A stretch of 47,159 bases of DNA from Periweissella ghanensis (GCF_918814755.1 NZ_CAKKNT010000016.1:1-47159); one strand, 5' to 3'; counted from the stretch's first letter, positions 8,434-16,777 are shown. Program-made: numbers and translations. Notes: generated by a model from the letters alone, not told the origin.

Positions 8434-10476
8434 ATGACAGATAATAACACATTCTACATTACGACACCAATCTACTACCCATCTGGTAAGCTCCAATTGG
8501 GTAACTCATACACGACGGTTTTAGCTGATGCGGCCGCGCGTTACAACCGTTTACTTGGTAAGGATACTTACTTCTTAACAGGGACTGACGAACACGGTTT
8601 GAAGATTGAACAAAAAGCCGAAGCCTTGAAGATGACGCCTAAAGCGTATGTTGATGGCATGGCTGACCAAATCAAAGAATTATGGAAATTGATGGATATC
8701 TCATATGATCAATTCATCCGCACGACTGATGACATTCATGAAAAAGCCGTGGCCAAAATCTTTGAACAATTGTTAGCCCAAGGTGACATCTACAAAGGGG
8801 CTTATGAAGGTTGGTATTCAGTGTCTGATGAAGAATACTTCACCGAATCACAACTTGCCGAAGTGTACCGCGATGCTGAAGGTAACGTGACGGGTGGGAA
8901 AGCCCCATCTGGTCACGAAGTTGAATTGGTTAAGGAAGAATCTTACTTCTTTAAGATGAGCAAATACGCTGATTGGTTACTTGAATACTACCAATCACAC
9001 CCTGAATTTATCCAACCGGAAGCGCGGATGAATGAAATGATTAACAACTTTATCAAACCAGGTCTTGAAGACTTAGCCGTGACGCGGACTTCATTTACTT
9101 GGGGGGTTCCTGTGCCATCAGATCCAAAACACGTTATCTACGTGTGGATTGATGCTTTGGCTAACTATATTACCGCACTTGGCTACGGTTCAGATGATGA
9201 TAACAAATTTGCTAAATACTGGCCTGCTAACGTGCACTTGGTTGGTAAGGAAATTGTCCGTTTCCACACAATTTACTGGCCAATTATGCTCCACGCGTTA
9301 GGCCTTGAATTACCAAAAACAGTGCTTGGTCACGGTTGGTTGGTGATGAAGGACGGTAAGATGTCTAAGTCTAAGGGGAACGTGATTTACCCTGACGTCT
9401 TAGTGGAACGTTACGGCCTTGATGCGGTCCGTTACTACTTACTTAAAGCCATGCCATTTGGTAATGATGGGGTCTTCACACCCGAAGACTTTATCGGTAA
9501 GTTGAACTACGACTTGGCCAATGACTTGGGGAACTTGCTTAACCGGACGGTAGCGATGATTAACAAGTACGAAGGCGGAGTAATTCCCGCCCTTAACAGT
9601 GGTGCGACTGAATTTGACGCTGACTTAGCCCAAACAGCGGCCGAAGTGATCGCCGAATTTAACGCCAACATGGCTGACATTAAGACTGCCGACGCGTTGA
9701 GCGCCGTGTGGAAATTAATCGCTCGTGCTAACAAGTACATCGACGAAACGGAACCATGGGTTTTAGCTAAAAATGATGATAGTGCTAAATTAGCCGATGT
9801 AATGGCCCACTTGGCCGCAACTTTACGGATTGTCGCTATCTTGTTACAACCATTTATGACGCACGCACCAAAGCAAATCTTTGCTCAACTTGGTTTGGAC
9901 ACAGAAGATATGCAAATTGCGAACTTGAACTTTGCTGACTTAGCTGCTGGGGCAACCGTGGTTAAGAAGGGTGAACCAATCTTCCCACGCCGTGATGCTA
10001 AGGAAGAAGAAGCATTCATCGCCGGCTTGTTGACGACTTCTGATAAGAAGAAGGGGCGCGCTGCCATTGAAAAAGCCAAGGAAACGGCAACAGCAGCCAC
10101 GGACGATTGGAACCCAGCGGATACTGAAATGAACTCATCAAAGGATGCGTTGGTTGAATATGATGACTTTGATAAGGTTGAATTGAAGGTGGCTGAAATT
10201 ATCACCGTTGAAGAAGTGCCTAAGTCAGACAAATTACTCCAATTCCGCTTGAATGCTGGGGACAGCCAAGATCGTCAAATCTTGTCAGGAATCAAGAAGT
10301 GGTACCCTAACTACAGCGAACTTGTTGGTAAAAAGGTTGTGATTGTTGCTAACATGAAGCCACGTAAGATGATGGGCCGCTTATCACAAGGAATGATCTT
10401 GTCAGCTGAATATGATGGTGAAGTTCAATTGACGATTTTACCGGATAGTGTTGTTCCTGGATCAGGAGTGGAATAG
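8434..10476 (+). CDS. metG: Methionyl-tRNA synthetase
   Basis: This 680-residue class I synthetase charges tRNA-Met. The HIGH-type signature reads [10 protein letters not shown] near residue 22, so both His positions differ from the textbook motif. The KMSKS loop is intact ([15 protein letters not shown] near residue 309). The connective domain ([14 protein letters not shown]) lacks the Cys zinc knuckle, as in the zinc-free MetRS type. A C-terminal EMAP-like tRNA-binding domain covers about residues 575-680. GAAGGAAAA lies before the ATG. I see no T-box upstream. The TAG stop is the first base of the hairpin-element array at 10476. Confidence 0.97.
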   Translation: MTDNNTFYITTPIYYPSGKLQLGNSYTTVLADAAARYNRLLGKDTYFLTGTDEHGLKIEQKAEALKMTPKAYVDGMADQIKELWKLMDISYDQFIRTTDDIHEKAVAKIFEQLLAQGDIYKGAYEGWYSVSDEEYFTESQLAEVYRDAEGNVTGGKAPSGHEVELVKEESYFFKMSKYADWLLEYYQSHPEFIQPEARMNEMINNFIKPGLEDLAVTRTSFTWGVPVPSDPKHVIYVWIDALANYITALGYGSDDDNKFAKYWPANVHLVGKEIVRFHTIYWPIMLHALGLELPKTVLGHGWLVMKDGKMSKSKGNVIYPDVLVERYGLDAVRYYLLKAMPFGNDGVFTPEDFIGKLNYDLANDLGNLLNRTVAMINKYEGGVIPALNSGATEFDADLAQTAAEVIAEFNANMADIKTADALSAVWKLIARANKYIDETEPWVLAKNDDSAKLADVMAHLAATLRIVAILLQPFMTHAPKQIFAQLGLDTEDMQIANLNFADLAAGATVVKKGEPIFPRRDAKEEEAFIAGLLTTSDKKKGRAAIEKAKETATAATDDWNPADTEMNSSKDALVEYDDFDKVELKVAEIITVEEVPKSDKLLQFRLNAGDSQDRQILSGIKKWYPNYSELVGKKVVIVANMKPRKMMGRLSQGMILSAEYDGEVQLTILPDSVVPGSGVE

Positions 10477-10598
10477 AGTGCGAGCAAAGCCGTTCATCAA
10501 CCGTGAGCGACTAGCACCGTGATTGATGGACACCATCACGCAAAGGTGCGTATCGCTTCAGGTTGTTGGCTTTGCGAGCACGTTTTGACTCTGCTGAC
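10476..10598 (+). repeat. Hairpin element copy 2 (plus orientation)
   Basis: It starts with GAGTGCGAG overlapping the last base of the metG stop. The outer stem is GCAAAGCC/GGCTTTGC, followed by CAACC/GGTTG, GAGCGA/TCGCTT and GCACC/GGTGC, with a GATGG/CCATC tip. It ends in GAGCACGTTTTGACTCTGCTG. Its right part is nearly identical (reverse complement) to the truncated copy at 32930, which defines a subfamily. Confidence 0.8.
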
Positions 10599-10609
10599 GT
10601 CGTGTTCTA

Positions 10610-10735
10610 GGATGCAAGCATAAACGTGTTCAGCCCGTCAAACATCTCACCTAACTTGTTTTTGCTAAGTAGCATAGTGCGCTACTCGCACAAAACCTAG
10701 TTAGTGCTCGATGTTTCCCAACGGGCCTCACACTC
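10610..10735 (-). repeat. Hairpin element copy 3 (minus orientation)
   Basis: Read on the minus strand it starts GAGTGTGAGG. It has outer stem GCCCGT/ACGGGC and AAACATC/GATGTTT, the pair GAGCACTAAC / GTTAGGTGAG, a tip GTAGC-GCACTAT-GCTAC and 3' end GAACACGTTT. Its stems share no sequence with its array neighbours, only the architecture. Confidence 0.82.
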
Positions 10736-10858
10736 GGTTCTAAAACGTGTTCCAATGACCAAAAGTCTCCGTCTAGTTTATTTTTCCTCAGTAGCCCAGT
10801 GCGCTACTAACGTAAAAATTTACTAGTACTCGACTTTTAACCGGTCATTGTCACACTT
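10736..10858 (-). repeat. Hairpin element copy 4 (minus orientation)
   Basis: Head-to-tail neighbour of copy 3, 123 bp long. On the minus strand the outer stem is CAATGACC/GGTCATTG and AAAAGTC/GACTTTT. The motif pair is GAGTACTAGT / ACTAGACGGA and the tip is GTAGC-GCACTGG-GCTAC. The end is GAACACGTTTTAGAACC. Confidence 0.82.
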
Positions 10859-10981
10859 GGTTCTAAAACGTGTTCCAAGTGGCAACGCCCTAAGCATATA
10901 CGAAACAACTCACTGGTTCAAAAAGCAAACCATTAGTTGTTCCTAGTATGCTACGGTCGTTTAGCGCCACTTGTCACACTT
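10859..10981 (-). repeat. Hairpin element copy 5 (minus orientation)
   Basis: Exactly 123 bp. On the minus strand the outer stem is CAAGTGGC/GCCACTTG. The middle motif is GTAGCATACTAGGAAC / CGTATATGCTTAGGG, which differs from copies 3, 4 and 6 but matches the copy at 33019 (a second core type). The ends are the same as in the rest of the family. Confidence 0.82.
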
Positions 10982-11104
10982 GGTTCTAAAACGTGTTCGT
11001 AGCCCCAAAAGCTTCCGCCTAACTAACATTGCGCTGATGCATAGACCGCATCATTTGCAATGCTGCGTTAGTGCTCAGCTTTTACCAGGGCTCCTCACAC
11101 TCTA
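10982..11104 (-). repeat. Hairpin element copy 6 (minus orientation)
   Basis: Third consecutive 123-bp unit. On the minus strand it starts AGAGTGTGAGG and has outer stem AGCCC/GGGCT with AAAAGCT/AGCTTTT. The motif pair is GAGCACTAACG / GTTAGGCGGA. The tip is GATGC-GGTCTAT-GCATC and the end is GAACACGTTTTAGAACC. Confidence 0.83.
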
Positions 11105-11113
11105 CCTACAATG

Positions 11114-11150
11114 CCACCCCAGACCCATTTGGAGTCTGGGGTGGTTTAAT
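11114..11150. terminator. Terminator after the metG hairpin array
   Basis: The stem CCACCCCAGAC/GTCTGGGGTGG (11 bp) is followed by TTTAATTATAA. It lies 48 bases before the TatD ribosome binding site region and ends any transcript that reads through the array. Confidence 0.75.
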
Positions 11151-11197
11151 TATAACTTATAACGCCTAACAAACCATAAACTAAAAAGGAGCCGTCC

Positions 11198-11971
11198 ATG
11201 ACCTTCAACAGTTACGATACCCACACACACTTAAATGATGATGCCTTCTACAATGACCTCTCAACTTATGTCACGCGGGCCCACGAGCTTGGTGTGACTG
11301 AGATGAACGTTGTCGGATATGACGCCCAAGGGAACCAGCGGGCTTTAGAAATTGCCCACCAGTTTCCGGGCATGCATGTCTTATTAGGTTTCCAACCTGA
11401 AAACGCGCCGGAATTTAACGATCAAGCATTGGCAACGTTAAAAACGCAATTGGCTGATCCAGCCGTCGTCGGAATTGGTGAAATCGGGTTGGATTATCAC
11501 TGGGATACGCCGGTTGATGCGCAAATCAAAGCCTTTGCCGCCCAACTAACTTTGGCCCGCGAATTAAACCTGCCAGTAGCCATCCACGCGCGTGATGCGA
11601 TGGATGATGTCTATGCGATGCTTAAAGCGGCTGGTGTGGAACAATTCGGGGGCGTGATTCACAGTTTCACTGGTGATGCTGCCGATGCCCAACGGTTCTT
11701 AGACTTGGGGATGTACATTTCATTTAGTGGGATTGTCACGTTCAAGAATGCCAAGGACATCCAAGCCGCCGCGCAAATCGTGCCGCTTGATCGGATGTTG
11801 GTGGAAACTGATGCACCGTTCTTAGCACCAACGCCATACCGTGGTAAGCAAAACGAGCCCGGCTATGTGAAATACGTCGTTGATAATTTGGCGGCACAAT
11901 TAAACATCGAACCCGCGGAATTGGCAGCCCAAACGACGGCCAATGCCCACCGGTTATGGAGAATTAAATAA
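11198..11971 (+). CDS. tatD: TatD-family metal-dependent deoxyribonuclease
   Basis: This 257-residue TIM-barrel hydrolase of the TatD family (3'-5' DNase or general metal hydrolase) shows the metal-binding set in order: DTHTHLND (residues 7-14), GIGEIGLDYHW (near 92), AIHARDA (near 128), HSFTG (near 152) and ETDAPFLAP (near 202). The motif usually written GxHP reads GFQPE here. The start follows AAAAGGAG. It begins a rnmV/rsmA operon: the stop overlaps the rnmV start by one base, the same order as in Bacillus subtilis. Confidence 0.94.
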   Translation: MTFNSYDTHTHLNDDAFYNDLSTYVTRAHELGVTEMNVVGYDAQGNQRALEIAHQFPGMHVLLGFQPENAPEFNDQALATLKTQLADPAVVGIGEIGLDYHWDTPVDAQIKAFAAQLTLARELNLPVAIHARDAMDDVYAMLKAAGVEQFGGVIHSFTGDAADAQRFLDLGMYISFSGIVTFKNAKDIQAAAQIVPLDRMLVETDAPFLAPTPYRGKQNEPGYVKYVVDNLAAQLNIEPAELAAQTTANAHRLWRIK

Positions 11972-12528
11972 TGGCGACAATTAAAGAAGTTATCGTCGTT
12001 GAGGGTAAAGACGATACGATTAATATCAAAAAAGCCCTCGATGTTGATACAATTGAAACAAATGGTTCCGCTGTTTCACATGAAACACTCGCGCAAATTC
12101 AAGAATTAGCTGCGAAACGCGGAGTTATTATTTTCACCGATCCTGATTTTAATGGGGAACGGATTCGTAAAATCGTTAGCGATGCCGTCCCTAATGCTAA
12201 GCATGCGTTCATTACGCGCCAAGATGGGGTCCCTAAAAATACCGGGGGCAGTCTTGGTGTGGAACACGCTAGTAAAGCCGTCATCTTAGCGGCGTTGGAA
12301 AATATTTACACCGCCAGCGAAGATGCACCTCAACTGATTAGTCACAGTGACTTGTTGGCGGCCAAATTAATTGGTGGCCCCCAAGCCCGTAAAAAACGCG
12401 AACTACTTGGAATGTATTTAAACATTGGCTATGTCAATGGTAAACAACTTATGAAACGCCTACACATGTTTCAGATTACTCGCGCTGACTTCCTTGAAGC
12501 AGTTGCCCGGATTCACGAAGGAGAATAA
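11971..12528 (+). CDS. rnmV: Ribonuclease M5 (5S rRNA maturase)
   Basis: This 185-residue Toprim nuclease makes the final 5S rRNA cuts in Firmicutes. Toprim signatures are visible: VVEGKDD (residues 9-15) with the catalytic Glu, and FTDPDFNGERIR (near 55) with the DxD metal site. The sequence RQDGVPKNTGGSLGVEHAS matches the family's conserved middle. The ATG overlaps the tatD stop (TAATG), so the two are translationally coupled; rsmA follows 3 bases after the stop. The substrate is present in two copies at 162-475. Confidence 0.95.
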   Translation: MATIKEVIVVEGKDDTINIKKALDVDTIETNGSAVSHETLAQIQELAAKRGVIIFTDPDFNGERIRKIVSDAVPNAKHAFITRQDGVPKNTGGSLGVEHASKAVILAALENIYTASEDAPQLISHSDLLAAKLIGGPQARKKRELLGMYLNIGYVNGKQLMKRLHMFQITRADFLEAVARIHEGE

Positions 12529-12531
12529 ATC

Positions 12532-13422
12532 ATGGCAGATTACCCAGATATCGCCACCCCCGTCCGCACGCAAGCCATTATGAACCAATATGGGATTGCG
12601 ACTAAAAAGAGTCTTGGTCAAAACTTTTTGACGGACTTAAACATCTTACACAATATCGTGGCCGCCGCCGAATTAACGGATGCTGATAACGTCGTTGAAA
12701 TCGGTCCCGGAATTGGGGCCCTAACGGAACAACTCGCTAAAGTTGCCGGTAAAGTTTTGGCCTTTGAAATTGATGATCGCTTGATTCCAATTTTGGCCGA
12801 TACTTTGAGCCCATATGACAACATCACGGTCTTGCACAAAGACATTTTGGATGTGAACTTACCCGCTACTTTGACGGAACAATTCGGCACAGGGGCACCA
12901 TTGAAATTGGTCGCTAACTTGCCATACTACATCACCACGCCGATTTTGATGAACGTCTTGAAGAGTGGGGTTGCCTTTGACAATATCGTTGTTATGATGC
13001 AAAAGGAAGTTGCCGATCGTTTATCGGCTAAACCTGGTACCAAAGATTACGGTTCACTTTCAATCGTGGTGCAATACCGCATGAATGCTGAAGTGGCCTT
13101 TATTGTGCCCCGCACGGCCTTTATTCCGCAACCAAATGTCGATTCAGCGATTGTTAAATTAACCAAACGCGAACCGCTTGAAGTCTTGCCATTTGATGAA
13201 AATAGCTTCTTCAAATTCGTGAAAGCCAGCTTCGTGCACCGTCGTAAGAGTTACTGGAATAACTTAACGGTGTACTTTGGTAAGGATGACGCAACCAAAG
13301 AAAAGATTATGGAAGCCTTGGCGATTGCCAACGTTGATCCAAAAATCCGGGCCGAAAAGTTGAGCCTCGAAACCTTTATTGAATTAACTAATGCATTCCA
13401 CGAAGTTGGTCTGTTACAATAG
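12532..13422 (+). CDS. rsmA: 16S rRNA dimethyladenosine transferase
   Basis: This 296-residue KsgA/RsmA methyltransferase dimethylates the two adjacent adenines near the 3' end of 16S rRNA. The N-terminal KKSLGQNFLTD (residues 25-35), the SAM-binding VVEIGPGIGALTEQLA (near 60) and the catalytic NLPYYITTPIL (near 125) are all intact. The C-terminal region VKASFVHRRKSYWNNL is the usual RNA-binding part. It is coupled to rnmV, 3 bases upstream, with GAAGGAG before the start. Confidence 0.96.
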   Translation: MADYPDIATPVRTQAIMNQYGIATKKSLGQNFLTDLNILHNIVAAAELTDADNVVEIGPGIGALTEQLAKVAGKVLAFEIDDRLIPILADTLSPYDNITVLHKDILDVNLPATLTEQFGTGAPLKLVANLPYYITTPILMNVLKSGVAFDNIVVMMQKEVADRLSAKPGTKDYGSLSIVVQYRMNAEVAFIVPRTAFIPQPNVDSAIVKLTKREPLEVLPFDENSFFKFVKASFVHRRKSYWNNLTVYFGKDDATKEKIMEALAIANVDPKIRAEKLSLETFIELTNAFHEVGLLQ

Positions 13423-13476
13423 AGCTAGAAATAGCGCTAATTAACTTATTCAATTATAAAAAATGGAGGTCTTAAA

Positions 13477-14469
13477 ATGGCTGTTTTAGTACTCGGAGGA
13501 GCCGGCTATATCGGTTCGCACATGGTCGATCGGTTAGTTGAAGCAGGACGCGATGTGGTTGTTGTTGATAACTTGGTGACGGGTCATCGCCAAGCGGTCC
13601 CAGCATCTGTCCCATTTTATGAAGTTGATATTCGTGATAAAGCGGCTTTATCAGCTGTCTTTGAACAAGAAAATATTGAAGCAGTCGTTCACTTTGCGGC
13701 GTCTTCAATTGTGCCAGAATCAATGACCAATCCGTTGAAGTATTTTGATAACAATACGGGTGGGATGATTACGTTGTTGGAAGTGATGGAAGAATTCGGC
13801 GTTAAAAACATCGTCTTCTCATCAACGGCCGCGACTTACGGGATTCCTGAACACTCACCAATTAAGGAAACTGATCCCCAAGTGCCAATTAACCCATATG
13901 GTGAATCAAAGCTCCAAATGGAACACATTATGAAGTGGGCCGATGTTGCTAACGGTACGAAATGGGTGGCCTTGCGTTACTTTAACGTGGCCGGGGCCAA
14001 AGCCGATGGTTCAATTGGTGAAGACCACAGTCCCGAAACGCACTTGGTGCCAGTTATCTTGCAAGTAGCCGCTGGTCAACGTGAGAAGATTCAAATGTTT
14101 GGGGATGATTACAACACGCCGGATGGCTTTAACGTCCGGGATTACGTGCACGTGGTTGACTTAGCGGATGCCCACATCTTGGCGCTAGATTACTTAGCCA
14201 AGGGTAATCCAAGTAACCAATTTAACCTCGGTTCTTCAACGGGTTTCTCCGTTAAAGAAATGGTTGAAGCCGCCCGCGTTGCTACGGGAGAACCCATTCC
14301 TGCTGAAGTGGCACCGCGTCGTGAAGGGGATCCTGATACGTTGATTGCCGCATCTGATAAGGCCCGTGAAGTCTTAGGTTGGCAACCACAATATGATGAT
14401 GTGAAAGAAATTATCAAAACAGCGTGGACGTGGACTAAGTCACATCCAAATGGATACAACGATAAGTAA
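13477..14469 (+). CDS. galE: UDP-glucose 4-epimerase
   Basis: This 330-residue short-chain dehydrogenase interconverts UDP-glucose and UDP-galactose for exopolysaccharide, wall glycans or galactose use. The NAD motif is GGAGYIGSH (residues 7-15), the catalytic Ser/Thr lies in SSTAATYG (near 116) and the Tyr/Lys in YGESK (near 142). FNLGSST and RREGDPD are typical GalE segments. It is preceded by ATGGAGGTC and sits between rsmA and veg, a region that in Bacillus does not carry galE. The nearby GtfA/GtfB-like genes could draw on nucleotide sugars of this type, but no link is shown. Confidence 0.94.
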   Translation: MAVLVLGGAGYIGSHMVDRLVEAGRDVVVVDNLVTGHRQAVPASVPFYEVDIRDKAALSAVFEQENIEAVVHFAASSIVPESMTNPLKYFDNNTGGMITLLEVMEEFGVKNIVFSSTAATYGIPEHSPIKETDPQVPINPYGESKLQMEHIMKWADVANGTKWVALRYFNVAGAKADGSIGEDHSPETHLVPVILQVAAGQREKIQMFGDDYNTPDGFNVRDYVHVVDLADAHILALDYLAKGNPSNQFNLGSSTGFSVKEMVEAARVATGEPIPAEVAPRREGDPDTLIAASDKAREVLGWQPQYDDVKEIIKTAWTWTKSHPNGYNDK

Positions 14470-14498
14470 TTGCTAAAAAATGTACTACAAGGTTTCGC

Positions 14499-14527
14499 TT
14501 GATTTGTCAAGAAAAATATGATATAAT
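14499..14527 (+). promoter_or_regulatory. veg promoter
   Basis: TTGATT (14499-14504) and TATAAT (14522-14527) are separated by exactly 17 bases, 33 bases upstream of the veg start. The veg gene is among the most strongly transcribed genes in relatives, which fits a near-consensus site. Confidence 0.75.
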
Positions 14528-14559
14528 TTTCTTATCTTGCACAAGGAAGGTGGTTGAAT

Positions 14560-14796
14560 ATGCCCAGTACATTAGCAAGTATCAAACAATCGCTCGACGC
14601 GCATCGGGGGGAAACGATGACGGTGATCGCGCAAGCCGGCCGTAAAAAAGTTACCGAACGGACCGGTGTGCTTCGAGAAACATATCCTGCTGTATTTGTT
14701 GTTGACTATGATAAAACCCAAAGTGCGGTGGAAACCGTATCCTACAGTTACACAGATGTTTTAACGCAAAATATTGAATTAGCTTTCAACGAATAA
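14560..14796 (+). CDS. veg: Veg protein (DUF1021)
   Basis: This 78-residue protein of the Veg family is linked in Bacillus to biofilm formation and highly transcribed; its biochemical role is unclear. The sequence MPSTLASIKQSLDAHRG, then AGRKKVTERTGVL and YSYTDVLTQNIELAF, is typical. The ATG at 14560 lies 9 bases after GGAAGG. A TTG at 14554 would add two residues but is only 3 bases from the ribosome binding site. Its usual neighbour ispE is found 2 kb further on, after an inserted AT-rich island. Confidence 0.93.
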   Translation: MPSTLASIKQSLDAHRGETMTVIAQAGRKKVTERTGVLRETYPAVFVVDYDKTQSAVETVSYSYTDVLTQNIELAFNE

Positions 14797-14808
14797 AATA
14801 GTAAATTG

Positions 14809-14837
14809 AGCTCTGTCAGGTGACAGGGCTTTTTTTG
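14809..14837 (+). terminator. veg terminator
   Basis: The stem AGCTCTGTC/GACAGGGCT with an AGGT loop is followed by seven or more T. It marks the end of veg and the left edge of the foreign segment. Confidence 0.88.
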
Positions 14838-14968
14838 TAGAGCGTGAAGGTGGTCTGCTAGATAGTGAGCACTATTGGGACCTAGCAAAAGATACGGGTT
14901 TGGTATCTTAGCTAGGGTCAAATAGGCGGAGCTATCTGACCACCTGAACGCGTTTTAGCCCCACTGCC
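14838..14968 (+). repeat. Hairpin element copy 7 (plus orientation)
   Basis: TAGAGCGTG starts just after the veg terminator. The outer stem is AGGTGGTC/GACCACCT, with AGATAG/CTATCT inside. The motif pair is TGAGCACTATT / AATAGGCGGAG. The inner stem CCTAGC/GCTAGG leads to a tip GATAC-GGGTTTG-GTATC. The end is GAACGCGTTTTAGCCCCACTGCC. It forms the left border of the AT-rich island. Confidence 0.82.
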
Positions 14969-15000
14969 AAGAACCAATTTTTATGAAAATAAAAAAATCC

Positions 15001-15030
15001 TTGCAATTAATAATATATTTATTAGATAAT
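15001..15030 (+). promoter_or_regulatory. Possible promoter of the AT-rich cassette
   Basis: TTGCAA (15001-15006) and GATAAT (15025-15030) are 18 bases apart and 40 bases upstream of the first cassette gene. The region is very AT-rich, so chance matches are likely. Confidence 0.35.
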
Positions 15031-15069
15031 TAATAAAAAATTATAACTCCAGAAACAGAGGTTTACATA

Positions 15070-15462
15070 ATGGAATTTCTTGAAGTTGTGACAAGTTTTG
15101 AAAAACTTACTAATTATAGCGGAATTAAAATTATAAATGATGAAGATAAGAAGAATTTTACATTTGGTATTAGGGCAACGCTAGGTTCAAATGAGACAAA
15201 AATTATTGTAACGGTATATATTTTTGAAGATGGGATATGTCATATACGATATATTTTTAAAAGTGGATCAAAACTTACAATTAATAAAATTAATGATATG
15301 AATATGTCTTTAAAAATTGGTGCATGGTTTAAAAAAAATCCAATGATGGGGTTCAATACGTCTTTTGTATTTGATAAAACTGCGACAAGTGAAAAATTAG
15401 CACAAAGTATTAAGAATCAATATGTAGTAGCCTTGAATGTTATGCTTGCAACATATATTTAA
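15070..15462 (+). CDS. Uncharacterised 130-residue protein, first gene of the ART cassette
   Basis: I do not recognise the family with confidence. It has no signal peptide or membrane helix. The central part (FGIRATLG, KIIVTVYIFEDGICHIRYIF) looks like an antiparallel beta sheet, followed by a helical C-terminus (KLAQSIKNQYVVALNVMLA). A small alpha/beta chaperone-like fold is possible but unproven. GAGGT precedes the ATG. The stop lies 9 bases before the ADP-ribosyltransferase-like gene, so they are co-transcribed. Codon use is strongly AT-biased (many AAA, AAT, ATT, ATA) compared with neighbouring chromosomal genes, which suggests recent transfer. A role as antitoxin or immunity partner is inference from position only. 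Confidence 0.75.
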   Translation: MEFLEVVTSFEKLTNYSGIKIINDEDKKNFTFGIRATLGSNETKIIVTVYIFEDGICHIRYIFKSGSKLTINKINDMNMSLKIGAWFKKNPMMGFNTSFVFDKTATSEKLAQSIKNQYVVALNVMLATYI

Positions 15463-15471
15463 GGGGATCGA

Positions 15472-16140
15472 ATGAAAAATTTTAGTTGGAATAATTTAAA
15501 TGAGTTATATCATGGTACAAGTAGTAAATACTCAAATGAGTTACTAGATATTGAAAAAATTCAAACTGATTTTGCAAGTGGTAACACAGGTGGTCATGAT
15601 TTTGGAATTGGATTTTATTTAACGTCAAATTATGAAACAGCAAGAGATTGGGCAATCAAAACAAAATCAAGGACTAAAAAGAATAAAAATTTTTCACAGA
15701 ATAACTATTCTTTTTTAAATAAAATTGAAGGGCCTGATGACGAAAATCAGCCAATTGTAATAAAGTATCTATTGCAAGCGGAGGGCTTTAGGAAAATTAA
15801 GCAAACGAAATCCATTAAGCTATTTCCCAAAATATCTCGAAAATGGGCTAAATTTGTGTTGAAAAATCGACTTGATAGTAAAAAAAGCTATCCAGGTACT
15901 CATAGATATGCGATGGTTCAAGGCCCAATTGCAGATTCAGGTGTAACTGCAATTGCGCGAAAATATGATTCGCAAGAGGGATTAGGAAATCTTACTAATA
16001 AAGATTATTTACGAATTGCCCAAAAAATTAGTACCAATAAAAATATTTCTCAAAAAAATCAGATTTCTATGCATGAAAATAGTATATGTAGTATAGTTTT
16101 AACAGAGGCTAGTCTAATAAATATTGAGGAGGGAAATTAG
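15472..16140 (+). CDS. DUF3990-type ADP-ribosyltransferase-like protein (putative toxin)
   Basis: The 222-residue product resembles the DUF3990 family, a group with the fold of PARP/diphtheria-toxin-like ADP-ribosyltransferases. Visible signatures are LYHGTSSKYSNELL (residues 12-25, the His of the NAD-binding first strand), GGHDFGIGFYLTSNYETARDW (near 43-63, split by the family's glycine-rich stretch) and YAMVQGPIADSG (near 146). The C-terminal NQISMHENSICSIVLTEASL matches the end of the family. In other bacteria such proteins occur in toxin-antitoxin and defence settings and modify a protein or nucleic acid with ADP-ribose. AAGGGGA lies before the ATG. The AT-rich codon use marks it as foreign here. 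The target is unknown. Confidence 0.8.
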   Translation: MKNFSWNNLNELYHGTSSKYSNELLDIEKIQTDFASGNTGGHDFGIGFYLTSNYETARDWAIKTKSRTKKNKNFSQNNYSFLNKIEGPDDENQPIVIKYLLQAEGFRKIKQTKSIKLFPKISRKWAKFVLKNRLDSKKSYPGTHRYAMVQGPIADSGVTAIARKYDSQEGLGNLTNKDYLRIAQKISTNKNISQKNQISMHENSICSIVLTEASLINIEEGN

Positions 16141-16141
16141 A

Positions 16142-16576
16142 ATGTTAAAAAAGAAAAATAAAATCAAAATAATAGACAATATTATTAACCAATATAATGA
16201 TGACCCAACAAAATTTTATCTAGATCAGTTAGAAAATGAATATAAAATTTTGATTTATTCTAAATTTGGACAATATTCAGAATTTACTAATCCGGATATT
16301 GTAAAAGATTTATTATATTCATCAGCAATCTATCGTGACATCAAATCAAATGTAAATCCATTCTTGAGTGATGATCCAATGTATTGGGCCAATGAAATTG
16401 TGGAGGGGCTAGATATGATTATCGATAAAACTAAGTTAACGATAATTGAACTAAATCCAGTGAATTTTACTGATTTAGATACTTCTTTTAAGTATGATGT
16501 AGTGCAACCCGATGAGTACACGTCATTTTCACAAAAGATAGTGAAGTCTCCCAAATATGATTTTGGTTTGATATAA
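16142..16576 (+). CDS. Uncharacterised 144-residue protein, third gene of the ART cassette
   Basis: I do not recognise this family. The product is soluble, charged and mostly helical at first (KIKIIDNIINQYNDDPTKFY), with an acidic Asp/Glu-rich middle (DDPMYWANEIVEGLDM) and a beta-like end. It starts 1 base after the ART-like stop, with GGAGGG just upstream, so the two proteins are tightly coupled and probably made together. The ATG at 16142 is chosen over 16124 because it follows the ribosome binding site. Tight coupling and small acidic character would fit an antitoxin, but this is inference. Confidence 0.75.
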   Translation: MLKKKNKIKIIDNIINQYNDDPTKFYLDQLENEYKILIYSKFGQYSEFTNPDIVKDLLYSSAIYRDIKSNVNPFLSDDPMYWANEIVEGLDMIIDKTKLTIIELNPVNFTDLDTSFKYDVVQPDEYTSFSQKIVKSPKYDFGLI

Positions 16577-16626
16577 AAATTTTCACTTTTAACTTATTAT
16601 GTTTACACCGGAACAATTTAACTATC

Positions 16627-16661
16627 AAAAACCATCTGGAATTTTTCTAGATGGTTTTTTA
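16627..16661 (+). terminator. Terminator of the ART cassette
   Basis: The stem AAAAACCATCTGGA/TCTAGATGGTTTTTT ends in six T. It closes the three-gene AT-rich transcript before the ispE promoter. Confidence 0.85.
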
Positions 16662-16713
16662 CTACAATAAATTGAATACTCATTACCACTGCCCCCCCAC
16701 AATGCACTCCTAG

Positions 16714-16742
16714 TTGTAAGAATCTTCATATTTTTGTATAAT
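16714..16742 (+). promoter_or_regulatory. ispE promoter
   Basis: TTGTAA (16714-16719) and TATAAT (16737-16742) are 17 bases apart and 35 bases upstream of the ispE start. It lies to the right of the island, so ispE does not depend on veg transcription. Confidence 0.7.
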
Positions 16743-16777
16743 CGTTATTAATACAGACTATAAAGGGGCGCAGGGAT

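Noticed and set aside
10476-11104. Integron attC sites: imperfect palindromes after stop codons, with GTTAGGC fitting the GTTRRRY core
   Set aside because: The GTTAGGC/CTAAC pair lies inside the hairpin, not at its ends, and is lost in the CTACTG-type copies. No cassette genes or integron integrase are seen, and elements abut without ORFs between them.
10736-11104. CRISPR array because of the regular 123-bp spacing
   Set aside because: The conserved parts are only the junctions, each unit is one long palindrome rather than repeat plus unique spacer, and no cas gene is present.
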